The notes beneath the pieces were generated by a model. It saw nothing but the letters and a program-made list of their open reading frames with translations, made no database searches and was not told the origin of the DNA. This document shows, piece by piece, positions 63,261 to 64,000 of a stretch of 64,000 bases of DNA. The position numbers were made by a program, and so were the translations under genes. The DNA is from JAXGMV01 sp040768445 (GTDB lineage Bacteria; Chloroflexota; Anaerolineae; Anaerolineales; Anaerolineaceae), in contig JAXGMV010000001.1 in assembly GCA_040768445.1 (NCBI GenBank), positions 1,426,001-1,490,000 of the forward strand, read 5' to 3'. Each line of letters begins with the position of its first letter. Position 1 is the first letter of the stretch.

Positions 63261-63487
63261 TTTTTCACTCCGTTAAATAATTTAAACTGAGAAAAAAGAA
63301 TAACCTTTTTTCTTCAGCTTATGGTCTGAACGAATATGGCTGTTCATAAATTTAGACAAATAAAGTTTAACCGATAGTGTGGATTTAGGTTAGTAATTTT
63401 GATCACTATAATTACCTGTGTCCTGTCATATTCAGACAATTGTTACATGGATTGGCAGATTATACTACATGCTGTGAGGGTAATTGT

Positions 63488-64000
63488 TTAGCTAAAGTCG
63501 TTTAGGTAAGGCTGCGCTAATAATAAAGTGGCAAGTGATTTACCATCTATCAGCCGGCCATCACGGATCAGTCGTTGGACGTTTTCCAGGGGAATGCCAA
63601 CCAACTGTAGAAATTCATCATCATCCTGCTGAAGGGGGTTTTCAGAGAGATCGCGCGCAAGGTAAACGTGCATCTCTTCGGTGGTATACCCTGGCGCCAT
63701 GAAAAACTGCCCCAGCTTGATCAATGATTGGGCCGATTTACCCGTTTCCTCACGCAGTTCCCGCAGGGCACATTCTTCGGGGTCTTCACCAGGCTTAAGC
63801 ACACCCGCTGGAAGTTCTAAAAGGATAGCTTGAGCACCTATACGGTACTGTTCAACAAACCAAACGGTGCCATCCTTGTCAAGGGGCAGGATGGTCACGG
63901 CACCATTATGTTGGACAAGATCGTACTCTGTTATACGCTGATCCGGCAGTCGCATCGTCAACTTTTCAACATCAAATACCCGTCCGAAATACACTGTCTT
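63488..64000 (-). CDS. Nudix hydrolase, ADP-ribose pyrophosphatase type (partial)
   Basis: The frame is open to the right window edge, so the true start may lie outside; the GTG at 63994 is not supported. At least 168 residues are visible. The Nudix box is GVLKPGEDPEECALRELREE followed by TGK, matching GX5EX7REUXEEXGU. MYFGRVFDVEKLTMRLPD and the late EEMHVYLARDL are typical of the ADP-ribose/NDP-sugar pyrophosphatase group. Such enzymes clear ADP-ribose or nucleoside diphosphate sugars. Confidence 0.92.
   Translation of the reverse strand, partial: KTVYFGRVFDVEKLTMRLPDQRITEYDLVQHNGAVTILPLDKDGTVWFVEQYRIGAQAILLELPAGVLKPGEDPEECALRELREETGKSAQSLIKLGQFFMAPGYTTEEMHVYLARDLSENPLQQDDDEFLQLVGIPLENVQRLIRDGRLIDGKSLATLLLAQPYLNDFS

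Overview
The window looks like a chromosomal segment of an anaerobic Chloroflexota bacterium, most likely class Anaerolineae. The supporting signs are a pyruvate:ferredoxin oxidoreductase, lipoproteins with Pro/Thr-rich linkers and SH3-like domains, VanW-like and LCP wall-associated proteins, a large TIR/TPR protein, moderate G+C, and a 16S-tRNA-Ile-tRNA-Ala-23S-5S operon. The assignment is inferred from gene content; no database comparison was run.

Layout. 1-3.8 kb: end of a CorA-type transporter, then a copper operon (csoR-copZ-copA) with a CsoR-like operator. 4-7.2 kb: class II aldolase, an HtrA lipoprotein protease behind a long inverted repeat, a PspC protein and a hypothetical protein. 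7.15-7.8 kb: a strong promoter, tRNA-Lys(CTT), and a tandem array of about 74 bp units that each copy the 3' part of that tRNA. 7.9-13 kb: SH3-like lipoprotein, polytopic membrane protein, a tiny Lys-rich protein, a promoter with a structured gene-free transcript, and hpt with two partners. 13.1-14.4 kb: an insertion sequence. 14.4-16.3 kb: a second promoter with structured RNA and a P-loop protein related to cyclic 2,3-diphosphoglycerate synthetase. 16.4-20.6 kb: glycosyltransferase, membrane protein and UDP-glucose epimerase (surface glycans). 20.6-32 kb: CcrM-like DNA methyltransferase, DNA polymerase III delta subunit, peptidase, transporters, nitroreductases, a small alarmone-hydrolase-like protein, ornithine cyclodeaminase-like protein and a serine beta-lactamase-like protein. 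32.3-33.1 kb: an AhpC-type peroxiredoxin whose peroxidatic cysteine codon is UGA, a probable selenoprotein. 33-37.5 kb: HD hydrolase, second beta-lactamase-like protein, DedA, aldo/keto reductase, dodecin. 37.8-41.9 kb: a 1348-residue TIR-TPR-transmembrane-lectin-like protein. 42-51.8 kb: MFS transporter, acetyltransferase, poly-gamma-glutamate hydrolase-like protein, urocanase, LCP protein, Trm112-like protein, nucleoside hydrolase and a VanW protein. 51.8-57.6 kb: rRNA operon with three tandem promoters and complementary processing stems. 57.7-58.5 kb: rpsU and an infA-type gene behind an attenuator-like leader. 58.6-64 kb: a dihydroorotate dehydrogenase-like gene with nifJ, and a Nudix hydrolase cut by the window end.

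How genes work together. The copper genes form a regulated efflux unit. The NifJ pair points to pyruvate fermentation through ferredoxin. The selenoperoxiredoxin and flavin nitroreductases fit redox defence in an anaerobe. The glycosyltransferase block, LCP and VanW proteins belong to cell-surface assembly. The most unusual items are the selenoprotein, the tRNA-derived repeat array (dense in GANTC, the motif expected for the CcrM-like enzyme encoded here), the TIR receptor-like protein, and two promoter-driven structured RNAs without obvious genes.
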